Below the pieces are notes generated by a model. The model searched no databases, had not been told where the DNA came from, and was given only the letters and a program-made list of their open reading frames with translations. Source: Flavobacterium sp. 270 (GTDB lineage Bacteria > Bacteroidota > Bacteroidia > Flavobacteriales > Flavobacteriaceae). From it: DNA of 64,000 nucleotides. Shown one piece after another: positions 10,484-20,127 of the stretch. Both the position numbers and the translations under genes were made by a program. The stretch lies in NCBI RefSeq assembly GCF_004368785.1, contig NZ_SODM01000002.1, positions 791,648-855,647 on the forward strand, written 5' to 3'. Positions within the stretch are counted from its first letter, which is position 1. Each line of letters starts with the position of its first letter.

Positions 10484-12121
10484 CTACATTTTTAAAATGG
10501 ATTTATATTCTGTTTGGTTATTTAATACGTTCACTGCTCTTTTAATTTCTGAATTATTTTTGATATAATACTGATACAAACCTTCCTGATATTGGTATCT
10601 TTTAATAAGCTCTTCCAAAATCAGATTCTTAATTTCTTTTTGGTTTTTATCCAATAAAGTGTTTTCGCTTTTTTCTAGTGCAGCGACTAATTGTTGGTAT
10701 TCCGGAGCAATTGTTTCGTCTATTTTCTCATTTTTTGCAGCAGCCAAAGTGTTTTTAAGTGCTACTTCAGTTTCAGTATCAAAACTAATTTTGTTTGTTT
10801 TCAAATATTGCTTAAAGCTTGTGTAATCAGCATCTGTAAGCGTCGGTATTTTATCTCCTAAATTTGGATTTTTATAATAGTAAGTAGTTGCATAATCAAA
10901 AATGCCATCATTTTTTAGCAAAGCAGTCGTAATCGGACTCATTTTAGTTTCATCCAATTCGATGTCTGGTAAAACACCGCCTCCGTCAAAAACAGTTCTG
11001 CCTTTTCTGGTTTTAAAAGCATTAAAGTTTTTAGCATCCGTTTTCTGTGCTACGCCATTTTTATCTTTATGCGCATAATCCAACGCCTGAATACAACGTC
11101 CGGATGGTGTATAATATCTTGAAATTGTAACTTTTAACTGCGTTCCATAAGTCAGGTCAACAGAACGCTGTACCAAACCTTTTCCAAAACTACGGCTTCC
11201 TAAAATTACGGCGCGGTCTAAATCCTGCAAAGCTCCCGATACAATTTCAGAAGCAGAAGCACTTCTTCCATTCACCAAAATAGCCAGTGGAATTTCTGTA
11301 TCTACAGGTTCTTTCGTAGTTTTATACGTATTGTTATGCTTCTCAATTCTTGATTTAGTTGTTACAATAACTTCATTTTTAGGAACAAACAAATTACAAA
11401 TATCAATCGCTTCATTTAGCAGACCGCCAGGATTTCCTCTTAAATCAAGAACAATTTGTTTTGCTCCATCAGCTTTCAGTTTTTCAAGCGCCTCTTTAAC
11501 TTCTGCCGCTGCTTTTCTGCTAAAATGTGCCAAAACGATATAACCCGTTTTGTCGTCAATTTTTCCGTAAAATGGAACAGATTTGATATCCACTTCATCC
11601 AAAACCAAAACCGTCGTATTCATTTTACCCTGACGCAGATATTTGATATTGATTTTGGTGTTTTTAGTTCCCTTCAATAATTGGGAAGTATCATCTTTGT
11701 AATCAGCAACTAAAATATCTCCAATTTGAATAATTTCGTCTCCGGCTTTTAGTCCCGCTTTATCCGCAGGATAATTTTTATAAGGCTCGCGAACAATTAA
11801 GCGGTCTTTCTTTCTGGCAATCATGGCGCCAATTCCGGTATATTCGCCGGTATTGTTGATTTTAAAATTAACGACATCTTGTTCGTTAAAATAAACAGTA
11901 TAAGGATCCAAACTTCCCAGCATGCTTTTAATGGCTTTGTCCATCAAATCTCCTGGATTAGTTTCGTCTACATAATTTGTATTTACGGCTTTGAATAAAG
12001 TTGTAAAAATTTCTATCTGTTTGGCAATTTCAAAGAAATCTTCTTTAAAACTGGTTCCAACAAATAAAAATCCTGCTGCAACAGCAGGGATAACAAACTT
12101 CTTTTTGAAATAAGGATACAT
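10484..12121 (-). CDS. S41 family C-terminal processing peptidase
   Basis: A 545-residue CtpA/Prc-type serine protease. An N-terminal hydrophobic anchor (FVIPAVAAGFLFVGTSF) precedes a PDZ domain around YTGIGAMIARKKD..AGLKAGDEIIQIGD. The S41 catalytic core follows, with the Ser in NGRSASASEIVSGALQ and the Lys in SFGKGLVQ. The C-terminal ~150 residues are helical and charged. It probably acts in the periplasm on C-termini of envelope proteins. It starts 2 bases after the DUF4349 gene, indicating translational coupling. Confidence 0.94.
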   Translation of the reverse strand: MYPYFKKKFVIPAVAAGFLFVGTSFKEDFFEIAKQIEIFTTLFKAVNTNYVDETNPGDLMDKAIKSMLGSLDPYTVYFNEQDVVNFKINNTGEYTGIGAMIARKKDRLIVREPYKNYPADKAGLKAGDEIIQIGDILVADYKDDTSQLLKGTKNTKINIKYLRQGKMNTTVLVLDEVDIKSVPFYGKIDDKTGYIVLAHFSRKAAAEVKEALEKLKADGAKQIVLDLRGNPGGLLNEAIDICNLFVPKNEVIVTTKSRIEKHNNTYKTTKEPVDTEIPLAILVNGRSASASEIVSGALQDLDRAVILGSRSFGKGLVQRSVDLTYGTQLKVTISRYYTPSGRCIQALDYAHKDKNGVAQKTDAKNFNAFKTRKGRTVFDGGGVLPDIELDETKMSPITTALLKNDGIFDYATTYYYKNPNLGDKIPTLTDADYTSFKQYLKTNKISFDTETEVALKNTLAAAKNEKIDETIAPEYQQLVAALEKSENTLLDKNQKEIKNLILEELIKRYQYQEGLYQYYIKNNSEIKRAVNVLNNQTEYKSILKM

Positions 12122-12123
12122 GA

Positions 12124-12948
12124 TTATATTTTTTTTCTTTTAAATCTTCTTCTAATAAAATAGGCAAGTAAACAAAATATGATGATAAAAGGCCAAATGC
12201 TTATCAGCCATATAAACAAACTTGACAATCCGAAAAATCCCGATTGTATAGCGGTTAGTATTTTTGATCCGTACGAAACTTTTACGCCTTCTTTTTCTGC
12301 TATTGTTTTATAAAACTCAATAGTAAATGTGCTTTCAGAAACACGGCTTTCCATATATTTTAACTGGCCTTGTTTTGATTCAATTTCTTCCCGGATGATA
12401 GAAAGTTGTTTTTCAATTTCTAATATTTCACTAATTTTAGTGGCTTTTTGCAATATTTGTAAATAACGATCTTCTAATTTACGTTTCGTTTTTAATCTTG
12501 AATCAAGATCAATATATTCTGCTGTTACATTATCTGCAGAAATCTGTTTGGTATCAAAATAAGAAACTCCTTTTGAAATAGATTGTAAAAAGGCATCAAA
12601 ATTCTGACTCGGAACACGAACGATTAGGTTTCTTGATTCGGTACCATATCCTTTTTCTTCAGAATCATTTTGAACAGATCCTTTATTTTCTTTTATTGCT
12701 TTCTGAATTTGATCTGCCGTGTCTTTTAAGTCACTTGTTTCAAATTTAAGATACGCTTGTTTTATTATTTTTTGTTGAATTTCATCTGGTGCGGGACTAT
12801 CTCTATCATAATCACCACTGGATTCCATTTTCTTGGCAGGAAGTTTTACGGCAGAAATTTTAATATCATTAGATGCTTCCTCGTGCTGTTCTTTAGCACA
12901 ACTTGTCAAAATCAGAGCAAAAAATAATAAATAAAGAATATGTCGCAT
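12124..12948 (-). CDS. DUF4349 domain lipoprotein
   Basis: A 274-residue protein with a lipobox (FALILTSCAKE), a DUF4349-like central region (YLKFETSDLKDTADQIQKAI..., NLIVRVPSQNFDAFLQSI), a coiled-coil stretch (about residues 155-195) and one C-terminal membrane helix (about 240-262) with a basic tail (RRRFKRKK). Function unknown. It lies between rnpA and the S41 protease and is tightly coupled to the protease gene. Confidence 0.85.
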   Translation of the reverse strand: MRHILYLLFFALILTSCAKEQHEEASNDIKISAVKLPAKKMESSGDYDRDSPAPDEIQQKIIKQAYLKFETSDLKDTADQIQKAIKENKGSVQNDSEEKGYGTESRNLIVRVPSQNFDAFLQSISKGVSYFDTKQISADNVTAEYIDLDSRLKTKRKLEDRYLQILQKATKISEILEIEKQLSIIREEIESKQGQLKYMESRVSESTFTIEFYKTIAEKEGVKVSYGSKILTAIQSGFFGLSSLFIWLISIWPFIIIFCLLAYFIRRRFKRKKI

Positions 12949-13028
12949 AAAATTTCAATTTAGAGCTAAAACTACAATTTTTTTATAATTTTTTGTCTAA
13001 TTTGATAAACAAACTTATGTTTTGAGTC

Positions 13029-13433
13029 TTACAATTCTGTTTTGTTTTCAGAATCGGTGGTTTTGTTTATTTGTAAAAGAAATTTCTCAAACAATTGAAT
13101 CGTTTTGGTATTGATTTCTTCGTAAGATAATCGGTCTTTGGTTTGATAAAAAAACATAATAGAATAATTTCCATTTACATTATCCCAAAGCAAATGTTTA
13201 TTTAATCGATAGGTTTCTCTCAGCACACGTTTGAAGTAATTGCGATCAACCGCTTTTTTAAAGTATTTCTTAGAAACCGAAACGCCAAGTTTAATTTTTT
13301 CATCAGCTTCAGGTTCTCCAGCACGATAAACCAAACGCAAAGGATATTTTGAAACCGATTTTCCTTCAGAAAAAAGTAGACCAATTGTTGTTTTGCTTTT
13401 TAAACGTTCGTTTTTTGGATAAGTAAAGTTCAT
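13029..13433 (-). CDS. rnpA: ribonuclease P protein component
   Basis: A 134-residue basic protein that joins RNase P RNA to mature tRNA 5' ends. Signatures are the N-terminal (Y)PKNERLKSKTTIGLLF and the RNR-like motif KKAVDRNYFKRVLRETYR. In many bacteria rnpA follows rpmH; here no rpmH is seen, and the gene heads an envelope-protein operon. Confidence 0.95.
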   Translation of the reverse strand: MNFTYPKNERLKSKTTIGLLFSEGKSVSKYPLRLVYRAGEPEADEKIKLGVSVSKKYFKKAVDRNYFKRVLRETYRLNKHLLWDNVNGNYSIMFFYQTKDRLSYEEINTKTIQLFEKFLLQINKTTDSENKTEL

Positions 13434-13533
13434 TTAATTCAGAAAAAATTTGCAAATTTATAGGGCAAAGGTACAATTAAACCAGAAAACGGGTTATTGT
13501 TTTTAATTTTAATACCGCTAAAAATATATTTAT

Positions 13534-13541
13534 TACTTTTG
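13534..13541 (+). promoter_or_regulatory. -7 promoter element of plsC
   Basis: TACTTTTG matches TAnnTTTG and lies 18 bases before the ATG at 13560, implying a very short leader. No TTG lies at the right upstream distance. Confidence 0.45.
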
Positions 13542-13559
13542 GCCTTAAATTTTTCAAGC

Positions 13560-14300
13560 ATGCAAAAGATAATTTCGTATCCAATATCTGTAATTTATTA
13601 TTTATGTTTTGGGTTTTGTCTGGCTATTTTTCATCCAATACAATGGATCTGTCTAAATCTGTTTGGTTATCAGGCTCATAAAAAAAGTGTTGACTATTTA
13701 AATTTTTTCCTTTTAAGATGTACAAATCTTGTGGGAACAACTTATAAGATCGAAAACCGCGAAACAATTCCAACCGGAGTTCCTATCATTTTTGTTTCTA
13801 ATCATCAAAGTATGTACGATATCGTGGCAATGATTTGGTACTTTAGACGTTTTCATTGTAAATTTGTAAGTAAGAAAGAGTTAGGCAGCGGTATTCCAAG
13901 TGTTTCTTTCAATTTGAGACATGGCGGATCGGTGCTAATTGACCGTAAAGACCCTAAACAAGCGATTCCTGTAATCAAAGGCTTGTCTGAATATATCGAA
14001 AAAAACACTAGATCTGCCGTAATTTTCCCTGAAGGTACCCGAAGCAAAACTGGAAAACCAAAAGAATTTGCCCAAAGCGGGTTAAAAATCTTATGTAAAT
14101 ATGCGCCGTCAGCGTATGTTGTTCCGGTAAGTATCAACAATTCTTGGAAAATGGTTAGATACGGAATGTTTCCTGTAGGTTTAGGAAATCGCCTTACCTT
14201 TACCGTACACAAAGCAATGGCTGTAAAAGATTATGATTTTGCAGATTTAATGGCATTGACAGAAAAGGCAGTTGTAGAAGGAGTAAATGAATATAAATAG
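13560..14300 (+). CDS. 1-acyl-glycerol-3-phosphate acyltransferase (PlsC family)
   Basis: A 246-residue membrane-associated enzyme for phosphatidic acid synthesis. Acyltransferase block I is present as SNHQSMYDI (NHxxxxD) and block III as FPEGTRSKTG; N-terminal hydrophobic helices anchor it. The ATG at 13560 was chosen over an in-frame TTG at 13497 because a promoter element lies between them. The next gene on the strand is a fatty acyl-ACP desaturase, which fits a lipid-synthesis pair. Confidence 0.92.
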   Translation: MQKIISYPISVIYYLCFGFCLAIFHPIQWICLNLFGYQAHKKSVDYLNFFLLRCTNLVGTTYKIENRETIPTGVPIIFVSNHQSMYDIVAMIWYFRRFHCKFVSKKELGSGIPSVSFNLRHGGSVLIDRKDPKQAIPVIKGLSEYIEKNTRSAVIFPEGTRSKTGKPKEFAQSGLKILCKYAPSAYVVPVSINNSWKMVRYGMFPVGLGNRLTFTVHKAMAVKDYDFADLMALTEKAVVEGVNEYK

Positions 14301-14351
14301 ATTTTTGCGTTTAGTGAATTCTAAACCTTAGGTCCCAAACTAAAATGAGTA

Positions 14352-15344
<993 letters not shown>

Positions 15345-15421
15345 AAAATTCAGATTTTAGAGTTTAGATTGAAAAAATTCAAACAAACGCAATAAAGTTG
15401 CATTTGTAAAATAAAAAAATC

Positions 15422-15469
15422 ATGTTGATTGGAAAAGCTGGTAAATCTTTGACAATCAACATTTTTTTT
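15422..15469 (+). terminator. possible intrinsic terminator after the desaturase gene
   Basis: ATGTTGATTG at 15422-15431 pairs with CAATCAACAT at 15453-15462, followed by eight T. The loop of 21 bases is long. Confidence 0.55.
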
Positions 15470-15581
15470 GAAGTCAATTTTTCGCCTTTTTCTTAATGCA
15501 ACAATGTTCTTGTTGAAGTTTAAGAAATATTTGTCCATTTTCATCAAATAAAAAAGCAATTAAAAAATCAAAAAAAGTAAC

Positions 15582-16235
15582 ATGAATCACACAGAATTAA
15601 TAGAAAAAACAATTGCCTTTGTAAAAGAAAAATTGAATGATGCAGAAGGTGGACATGATTGGTTTCATATCGAGCGTGTTTATAAAAATGCATTCTTAAT
15701 TTCTAAAGATACCGATTGTTATTTGATAGTTGTACAGCTTGGTGCCTTACTTCATGATATTGCCGACAGCAAATTCCATAATGGCGATGAAACTATCGGG
15801 CCAAAAACGGCACGTTTGTTTTTGGAATCTGAAAATGTGTCGGAGGATATTATAAAACATGTCGTAAACATTATAGAAAACATCTCGTACAAAGGCGGCA
15901 ATTTCGAGAAGAAGTTTTCTTCTGTCGAATTGGATATTGTACAAGATGCTGATCGTCTAGACGCAATTGGAGCAATTGGCGTTGCAAGGGCTTTTAATTA
16001 TGGAGGATTTAAAAACCGCGCATTGTATAATCCAGAAATTGCTCCAATTACGAATATGAGTAAGGAAGAGTACAAAAAGAATAATGCACCCACTATAAAT
16101 CATTTTTACGAAAAACTTTTACTTCTAAAAGACAAAATGAATACCGAAACCGGAAAACAAATCGCAGCAGAAAGACACCGCTTTATGGAATCTTTTCTGG
16201 CGCAGTTTTACGCGGAATGGGAAGGAGTGAAGTAA
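15582..16235 (+). CDS. HD domain phosphohydrolase (YedJ-like)
   Basis: A 217-residue cytosolic metal-dependent phosphohydrolase. Metal-ligand motifs are HDWFHIERV (about residue 24), LLHDIADSKFHNG (about 56) and the later DIVQDADRLDAIGA. This is the pattern of YedJ/YpgQ-type HD proteins, which hydrolyse nucleotides in studied examples; the substrate here is unknown. Confidence 0.92.
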   Translation: MNHTELIEKTIAFVKEKLNDAEGGHDWFHIERVYKNAFLISKDTDCYLIVVQLGALLHDIADSKFHNGDETIGPKTARLFLESENVSEDIIKHVVNIIENISYKGGNFEKKFSSVELDIVQDADRLDAIGAIGVARAFNYGGFKNRALYNPEIAPITNMSKEEYKKNNAPTINHFYEKLLLLKDKMNTETGKQIAAERHRFMESFLAQFYAEWEGVK

Positions 16236-16475
16236 GTCTGGTTAGTTTTTAAAGACAAAATGAAAAACGGTTGCACACATACACCCAAGTGTAAACCATA
16301 ATAATCTCGCTACTCTGTTATCTCTGATAATCTCTGTTCTTTCTGATTCTGACATCTTTAGCTTTCTTTAAATTATTAAAGTTATAAAGTTAAGAAGCCT
16401 GTTGTTTCAAGAAGAGAACCAATAAGTCTTTATTGTATCAAAAAGAGACAAATCTAAAATAGCATAAAATAGAAA

Positions 16476-16513
16476 AAACCTTTGTCATAGTTTTTAAACT
16501 TAGACAAAGGTTT
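16476..16513. terminator. hairpin between convergent genes
   Basis: AAACCTTTGTC at 16476-16486 pairs with GACAAAGGTTT at 16503-16513. It lies between the HD hydrolase and the feo operon, which converge, and may end transcription; the flanks are A/T-rich but lack a long T-run. Confidence 0.4.
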
Positions 16514-16535
16514 ATGTATTTTTATAATAGTTTTA

Positions 16536-16575
16536 AATCTTAGAAGCTTAGCAACTCAGTGCTTAAGAATCTTAA
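16536..16575 (+). repeat. array of five octamers, CTTAG type
   Basis: Five units in exact 8-bp phase, beginning AATCTTAG then AAGCTTAG. It ends 1 base before the stop codon of the convergent small FeoB-associated gene. Confidence 0.72.
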
Positions 16576-16576
16576 A

Positions 16577-16699
16577 TTACGAACATCCGCAATTCCCATC
16601 TCCACAATCTTTTTTCTTTTTAGATTTCCAAAAGAATTTTTTTATCAAAAAGAAGACGGCAAAAGCTAATATGGCAAAGGCTATAATTTCTTGTATCAT
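16577..16699 (-). CDS. FeoB-associated Cys-rich membrane protein
   Basis: A 40-residue protein: a membrane helix (IIAFAILAFAVFFLIKKFFW), a lysine patch (KSKKKK) and a C-terminal Cys cluster (DCGDGNCGCS). This is the form of the small Cys-rich proteins annotated with FeoB. It starts 6 bases after the feoB stop, so it is the third gene of the feo operon. The Cys cluster may bind iron or act in FeoB assembly; that is inference. Confidence 0.85.
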   Translation of the reverse strand: MIQEIIAFAILAFAVFFLIKKFFWKSKKKKDCGDGNCGCS

Positions 16700-16705
16700 G
16701 ATTTT

Positions 16706-18805
16706 TTATTTTAGAATTTGATACGCAATCAGCGCAGCAAAATAAGCGAGACCACTCATAAAAACAAGCTGCATAGCCGGCCATTTCCAAGAGTTGGTTT
16801 CTTTTTTAGTAATAGCAAGCGTACTGGCACACTGCATGGCAAAGGCATAAAATAACAAAAGAGAAATACCCGAAGCAAAATTAAATATCTTATTACCCGT
16901 TTGCGGATTTACTTCTTGCTGCATTTTACTTTTTATGGTTGCTTCATTATCGCTGTCTCCAACGCTGTAGATAGTTGCCAAAGTTCCCACAAAAACTTCA
17001 CGCGCGGCAAAGGAGCTGATTAAGGCAATTCCGATTTTCCAGTCATAACCTAATGGAGCAATTGCCGGTTCGATAGCTCTTCCCATTAAACCGATATACG
17101 AATTCTCTAGTTTTTGAGAGTTTACTTCGTTTTCAAAATCAATTTCATTTAAATGCTTTTCAGCCGTTCTTTCTTTTACGATAGCTTCAGCCTCGTTAAA
17201 ATCTTTTCCGGGCCCATAAGAAGCCAAAAACCATAAAATAACAGATATTGCCAAAATGATTTTACCTGCGCCAACAATAAAAGCTTTTGTTTTCTCAATA
17301 ACATTGATTCCAACATTCTTAAAAAGAGGCATTTTATAGCTTGGCATTTCAACAACAAAATACGTTTTGGTATTTAGTTTTAAAACTTTGTTTAAAACAT
17401 AAGCCGAAATAATTGCTGCAACAAATCCTATAACGTAAAGGAGCATCAGCGTTAAACCTTGAAGATTTAGAATTCCGAAAACACGTTTGCTTGGAATCAC
17501 CAATGAAATGATAATAGCATATACGGGTAATCTTGCAGAACAAGTCGTAAACGGCGTTACCAAAATCGTAATAAGACGTTCTTTCCAGTTTTCTATATTT
17601 CGGGTTGCCATAATAGCCGGAATTGCACACGCAGTTCCTGAAATCAAAGGCACAACGCTTTTTCCTGAAAGCCCAAATCGGCGCATGATTTTATCCATCA
17701 AAAAGACAACCCTGCTCATATAACCACTTTCTTCTAGAATTGAAATAAACAAAAACAAGAAAGCAATCTGAGGAATAAAAATAATAACACCACCAATTCC
17801 CGGAATAATTCCTTCTGAAAGTAAATCGGTTAAAATACCGCTCGGTAGGGAAGCTGCAGTCCAGGCACTTAATGAAGCAAAAGTGCTGTCAATAAAATCC
17901 ATTGGGATTGTTGACCAAGAGAATATTGACTGAAAAATAACAAACAAAATCGCAAAGAAGATAACGTAACCCCAAACTTTATGAGTTAATACACGATCAA
18001 GTTTTGCTCTTATGTCTTTTGCCATAGAAACATCAACTTTTAGACCTTCTTTTAAAACCTCATTTATAAATTGATAACGTTTTATGGTTTCTTGTTGTTG
18101 CAAACGTTTTAATTCTGAATGTGATTTGGTAAAAGTGCTGCGAATTTCATTTCGATCTAAATTCGAAAAGTTAACGTCCTGCGTAATTACCAGCCACAAT
18201 TTGTATAATAATTGATTCGGAAATGCATGTTGCAGTTTTTCAAAATATTCACGATCAATAACAGAAGCATTTAAACAAGATTCGTGAGGAACGGTTTTAT
18301 AAGCAACAATAAGCTCTTTTAACTCCTCAATTCCGTGGCCTTTTCTAGAACTTACTAAGGCAATTTTGGTTTTTAGTTTTTCTTCCAAATACGGAATATC
18401 AATTGTAATTCCTTTTCTTTCCATACGATCGGCCATATTTATGACTAAAATCGTCGGGATTTCTAGGTCTTTAATCTGAGTATAAATCAGTAAATTTCTT
18501 TTCAGATTTTCAACATCAGTTACAACAACAGCAACATCGGGATATAATTTGTCGTTTTTATTTAATAAAAGTTCAATAACAACACTTTCATCCATAGAAC
18601 TAGCATTCAAACTATAAGTTCCAGGCAAGTCAAGAATGTTGGCTTTGATGTTATGAGGTAATTTACAGAAACCTATTTTCTTCTCAACTGTAATTCCGGG
18701 ATAATTCCCAACTTGTTGATTTAGTCCTGTAAGCTGATTAAAAACGGAAGTTTTTCCGGTATTTGGATTTCCAATAAGGGCAACATTGATATTCTGAATG
18801 CTCAT
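16706..18805 (-). CDS. feoB: ferrous iron transporter B
   Basis: A 699-residue inner-membrane Fe(II) transporter. The N-terminal G domain has GNPNTGKTSVFN (G1), a DLPGTYS motif (G3) and NMAD (G4). About eight or more membrane helices follow, with gate-type motifs such as GTACAIPAIMATRNI and FTTCSARLPVY carrying conserved Cys. Its ATG overlaps the feoA stop codon (TAATG), so translation is coupled. Confidence 0.97.
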   Translation of the reverse strand: MSIQNINVALIGNPNTGKTSVFNQLTGLNQQVGNYPGITVEKKIGFCKLPHNIKANILDLPGTYSLNASSMDESVVIELLLNKNDKLYPDVAVVVTDVENLKRNLLIYTQIKDLEIPTILVINMADRMERKGITIDIPYLEEKLKTKIALVSSRKGHGIEELKELIVAYKTVPHESCLNASVIDREYFEKLQHAFPNQLLYKLWLVITQDVNFSNLDRNEIRSTFTKSHSELKRLQQQETIKRYQFINEVLKEGLKVDVSMAKDIRAKLDRVLTHKVWGYVIFFAILFVIFQSIFSWSTIPMDFIDSTFASLSAWTAASLPSGILTDLLSEGIIPGIGGVIIFIPQIAFLFLFISILEESGYMSRVVFLMDKIMRRFGLSGKSVVPLISGTACAIPAIMATRNIENWKERLITILVTPFTTCSARLPVYAIIISLVIPSKRVFGILNLQGLTLMLLYVIGFVAAIISAYVLNKVLKLNTKTYFVVEMPSYKMPLFKNVGINVIEKTKAFIVGAGKIILAISVILWFLASYGPGKDFNEAEAIVKERTAEKHLNEIDFENEVNSQKLENSYIGLMGRAIEPAIAPLGYDWKIGIALISSFAAREVFVGTLATIYSVGDSDNEATIKSKMQQEVNPQTGNKIFNFASGISLLLFYAFAMQCASTLAITKKETNSWKWPAMQLVFMSGLAYFAALIAYQILK

Positions 18806-19044
18806 TACAAATTGTTTTTGATAAGTTCAACTTCAATTTCACGAGCAGTTTCAATTCTAATAGCAACATGCGAACCGTTAATATCCAAATATAAAGGATC
18901 TCCAAAAGGAGCAATTTGAAGTAATTCAACCATACTGCCCGGCAAACAACCCATTTCTAGTAATTTTAGAGGAATAAGATCGATATCAAAATCTTTGATA
19001 ATGGCTTTCTCGCCTTTTTTTAGGGAATGAATAGTATTTTGCAA
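18805..19044 (-). CDS. feoA: ferrous iron transport protein A
   Basis: A 79-residue cytosolic SH3-like protein (LKKGEKAIIKDFDIDLIPLKLLEMGCLPGS...) that supports FeoB. The start codon appears to be TTG at 19044: an in-frame TAA lies two codons upstream and no ATG occurs near the family's usual N-terminus. A TTG start would give weaker translation than the coupled feoB. Its promoter has a full -33/-7 pair and a palindrome over the -33 region. Confidence 0.93.
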   Translation of the reverse strand: MQNTIHSLKKGEKAIIKDFDIDLIPLKLLEMGCLPGSMVELLQIAPFGDPLYLDINGSHVAIRIETAREIEVELIKNNL

Positions 19045-19049
19045 AGCTT

Positions 19050-19070
19050 ATTTAGATTGAATTTAGATTG
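19050..19070 (-). repeat. two 10-bp direct repeats in the feoA leader
   Basis: ATTTAGATTG occurs at 19050-19059 and again at 19061-19070 (CAATCTAAAT on the transcribed strand), directly downstream of the -7 element. A regulator-binding role is possible; TCTAAA also forms half of the DtxR-type box found elsewhere in the window. Confidence 0.45.
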
Positions 19071-19099
19071 CAAAAATAGGTAATTATTCTATATGTCAA
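19071..19099 (-). promoter_or_regulatory. feoAB promoter
   Basis: On the minus strand TTG (19099-19097), an 18-base spacer and TATTTTTG (19078-19071) form a full Bacteroidota promoter; transcription should start near 19064, 20 bases before the feoA TTG. Confidence 0.65.
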
Positions 19100-19118
19100 G
19101 GTATTTAATGCCCTGACA
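19094..19118. promoter_or_regulatory. palindrome over the feoAB -33 region
   Basis: TGTCA at 19094-19098 and TGACA at 19114-19118, extended inward by AGG/CCC, form an imperfect 25-bp dyad over the -33 TTG. This is a good place for an iron or redox regulator, identity unknown. Confidence 0.45.
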
Positions 19119-19145
19119 AATGCTAAATGTTTCTAAAAATAAGGT

Positions 19146-19811
19146 TTATTCTTTGCTCAAGAAGTCTATATCTTCTAAAAGACGTTTGATTTCGTCTTTA
19201 TTAGTACCATCATAAAAACCGCGAACACGTCTTTTTTGATCTACCAAAACAAAGTTCTCTGTATGAACCATATCATAAAGCTGATCGGGTCTGCCCAATT
19301 TTACAGCCAAATAAGATTTTCTGGCCATCGTGTAAATTTGTTTTTTATCGCCCGTAACCAAATTCCATTTGCTGTCTACAACTCCATATTTTATGGCATA
19401 TGCTTTTAAAACAGAAACGCTGTCAACTTCTGGAAAAACAGTATGAGAAAGCAGCATAACTTTCGGATTTTTTAAAACTGCTTTTTGAACATCAACAAGA
19501 TTGGTTGACATTTTAGGACAGATGGAACCACAAGTAGTAAAGAAAAAGTCGGCTACATAAATTTTTCCTTCATAATTCTTTTGAGTAATCGTATCTCCGT
19601 TTTGGTTTACAAACGAAAAATCTGCAATGGTATGATATTTACTTTTGTATTGAATTGTACTGTCAACCAATTCAGGATTTACATCGGCAGGGTTATAAAT
19701 TGGCAATGTTTTTTGTGGCTTTAAAGCCGAATAAAACAAGGATAAAGTAATGGCGGAAAATATAATTAAGACGATAAAGAATTTTCTATATCTGTAGAGT
19801 AACGATTTCAT
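19146..19811 (-). CDS. SCO1/SenC family copper chaperone
   Basis: A 221-residue membrane-anchored thioredoxin-fold protein. One N-terminal helix (FFIVLIIFSAITLSLFYS) precedes the fold. The copper-binding motif is present as FFTTCGSICPKM (CxxxC), with the partner His in MVHTENF. SCO proteins deliver copper to the CuA site of cytochrome oxidase or act as thiol reductases. The start at 19811 was chosen over a longer frame beginning at 19844, since MKSLLYRYRKF gives a typical basic N-terminus. Confidence 0.92.
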   Translation of the reverse strand: MKSLLYRYRKFFIVLIIFSAITLSLFYSALKPQKTLPIYNPADVNPELVDSTIQYKSKYHTIADFSFVNQNGDTITQKNYEGKIYVADFFFTTCGSICPKMSTNLVDVQKAVLKNPKVMLLSHTVFPEVDSVSVLKAYAIKYGVVDSKWNLVTGDKKQIYTMARKSYLAVKLGRPDQLYDMVHTENFVLVDQKRRVRGFYDGTNKDEIKRLLEDIDFLSKE

Positions 19812-20127
19812 AAAAATAATTTGGCACAAAAATACAAAAAGCACTTTTTAAATCCTTGATTAACCTTGTTATTTATCGATGTTCGAAGATCAAAATTTAA
19901 GTACCGAGAATTTATAAATTTCATTTTAACTATTGAATACACGAAACTTACACCAATTTGTGTAACAAATGCGGTAATAAATATACTAACTATTAAAGTG
20001 CTCTTTATTTTTAGCATTTTTAATAAAATAACTGAATGCGTACTTATTGTTAAATATTGTGAAATTTTAACACAAAATTCAAATTAATAACAATAAGTTT
20101 GTGTTTTACCTAAAACAATAGATTATT
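19812..20127. other. 316-base divergent spacer
   Basis: This spacer separates the divergent SCO and M13 peptidase genes. I see a -7 element near its right end; the short frames in it have no recognisable features. The rest is AT-rich and unexplained. Confidence 0.6.
20094..20101 (+). promoter_or_regulatory. -7 promoter element of the M13 peptidase gene
   Basis: TAAGTTTG fits TAnnTTTG, 26 bases before the ATG. No well-placed TTG is upstream. Confidence 0.45.

Larger units (their letters stand above)
16236..16576. other. 340-base convergent spacer without a gene
   Basis: No convincing coding frame is present. It holds a hairpin at 16476-16513 and an octamer array at 16536-16575, both described separately; the first ~230 bases hold nothing I recognise. 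Confidence 0.7.

Noticed and set aside
15350..15559. Minus-strand 69-residue frame between the desaturase and HD hydrolase genes
   Set aside because: Composition looks like translated AT-rich DNA, and it crosses a likely terminator; no recognisable feature.
19808..20017. Minus-strand 69-residue frame with a hydrophobic start (MLKIKSTLIVSIFITAFV)
   Set aside because: Overlaps the SCO gene start region, has no family resemblance after the first helix, and lies in an AT-rich spacer where such frames arise by chance.
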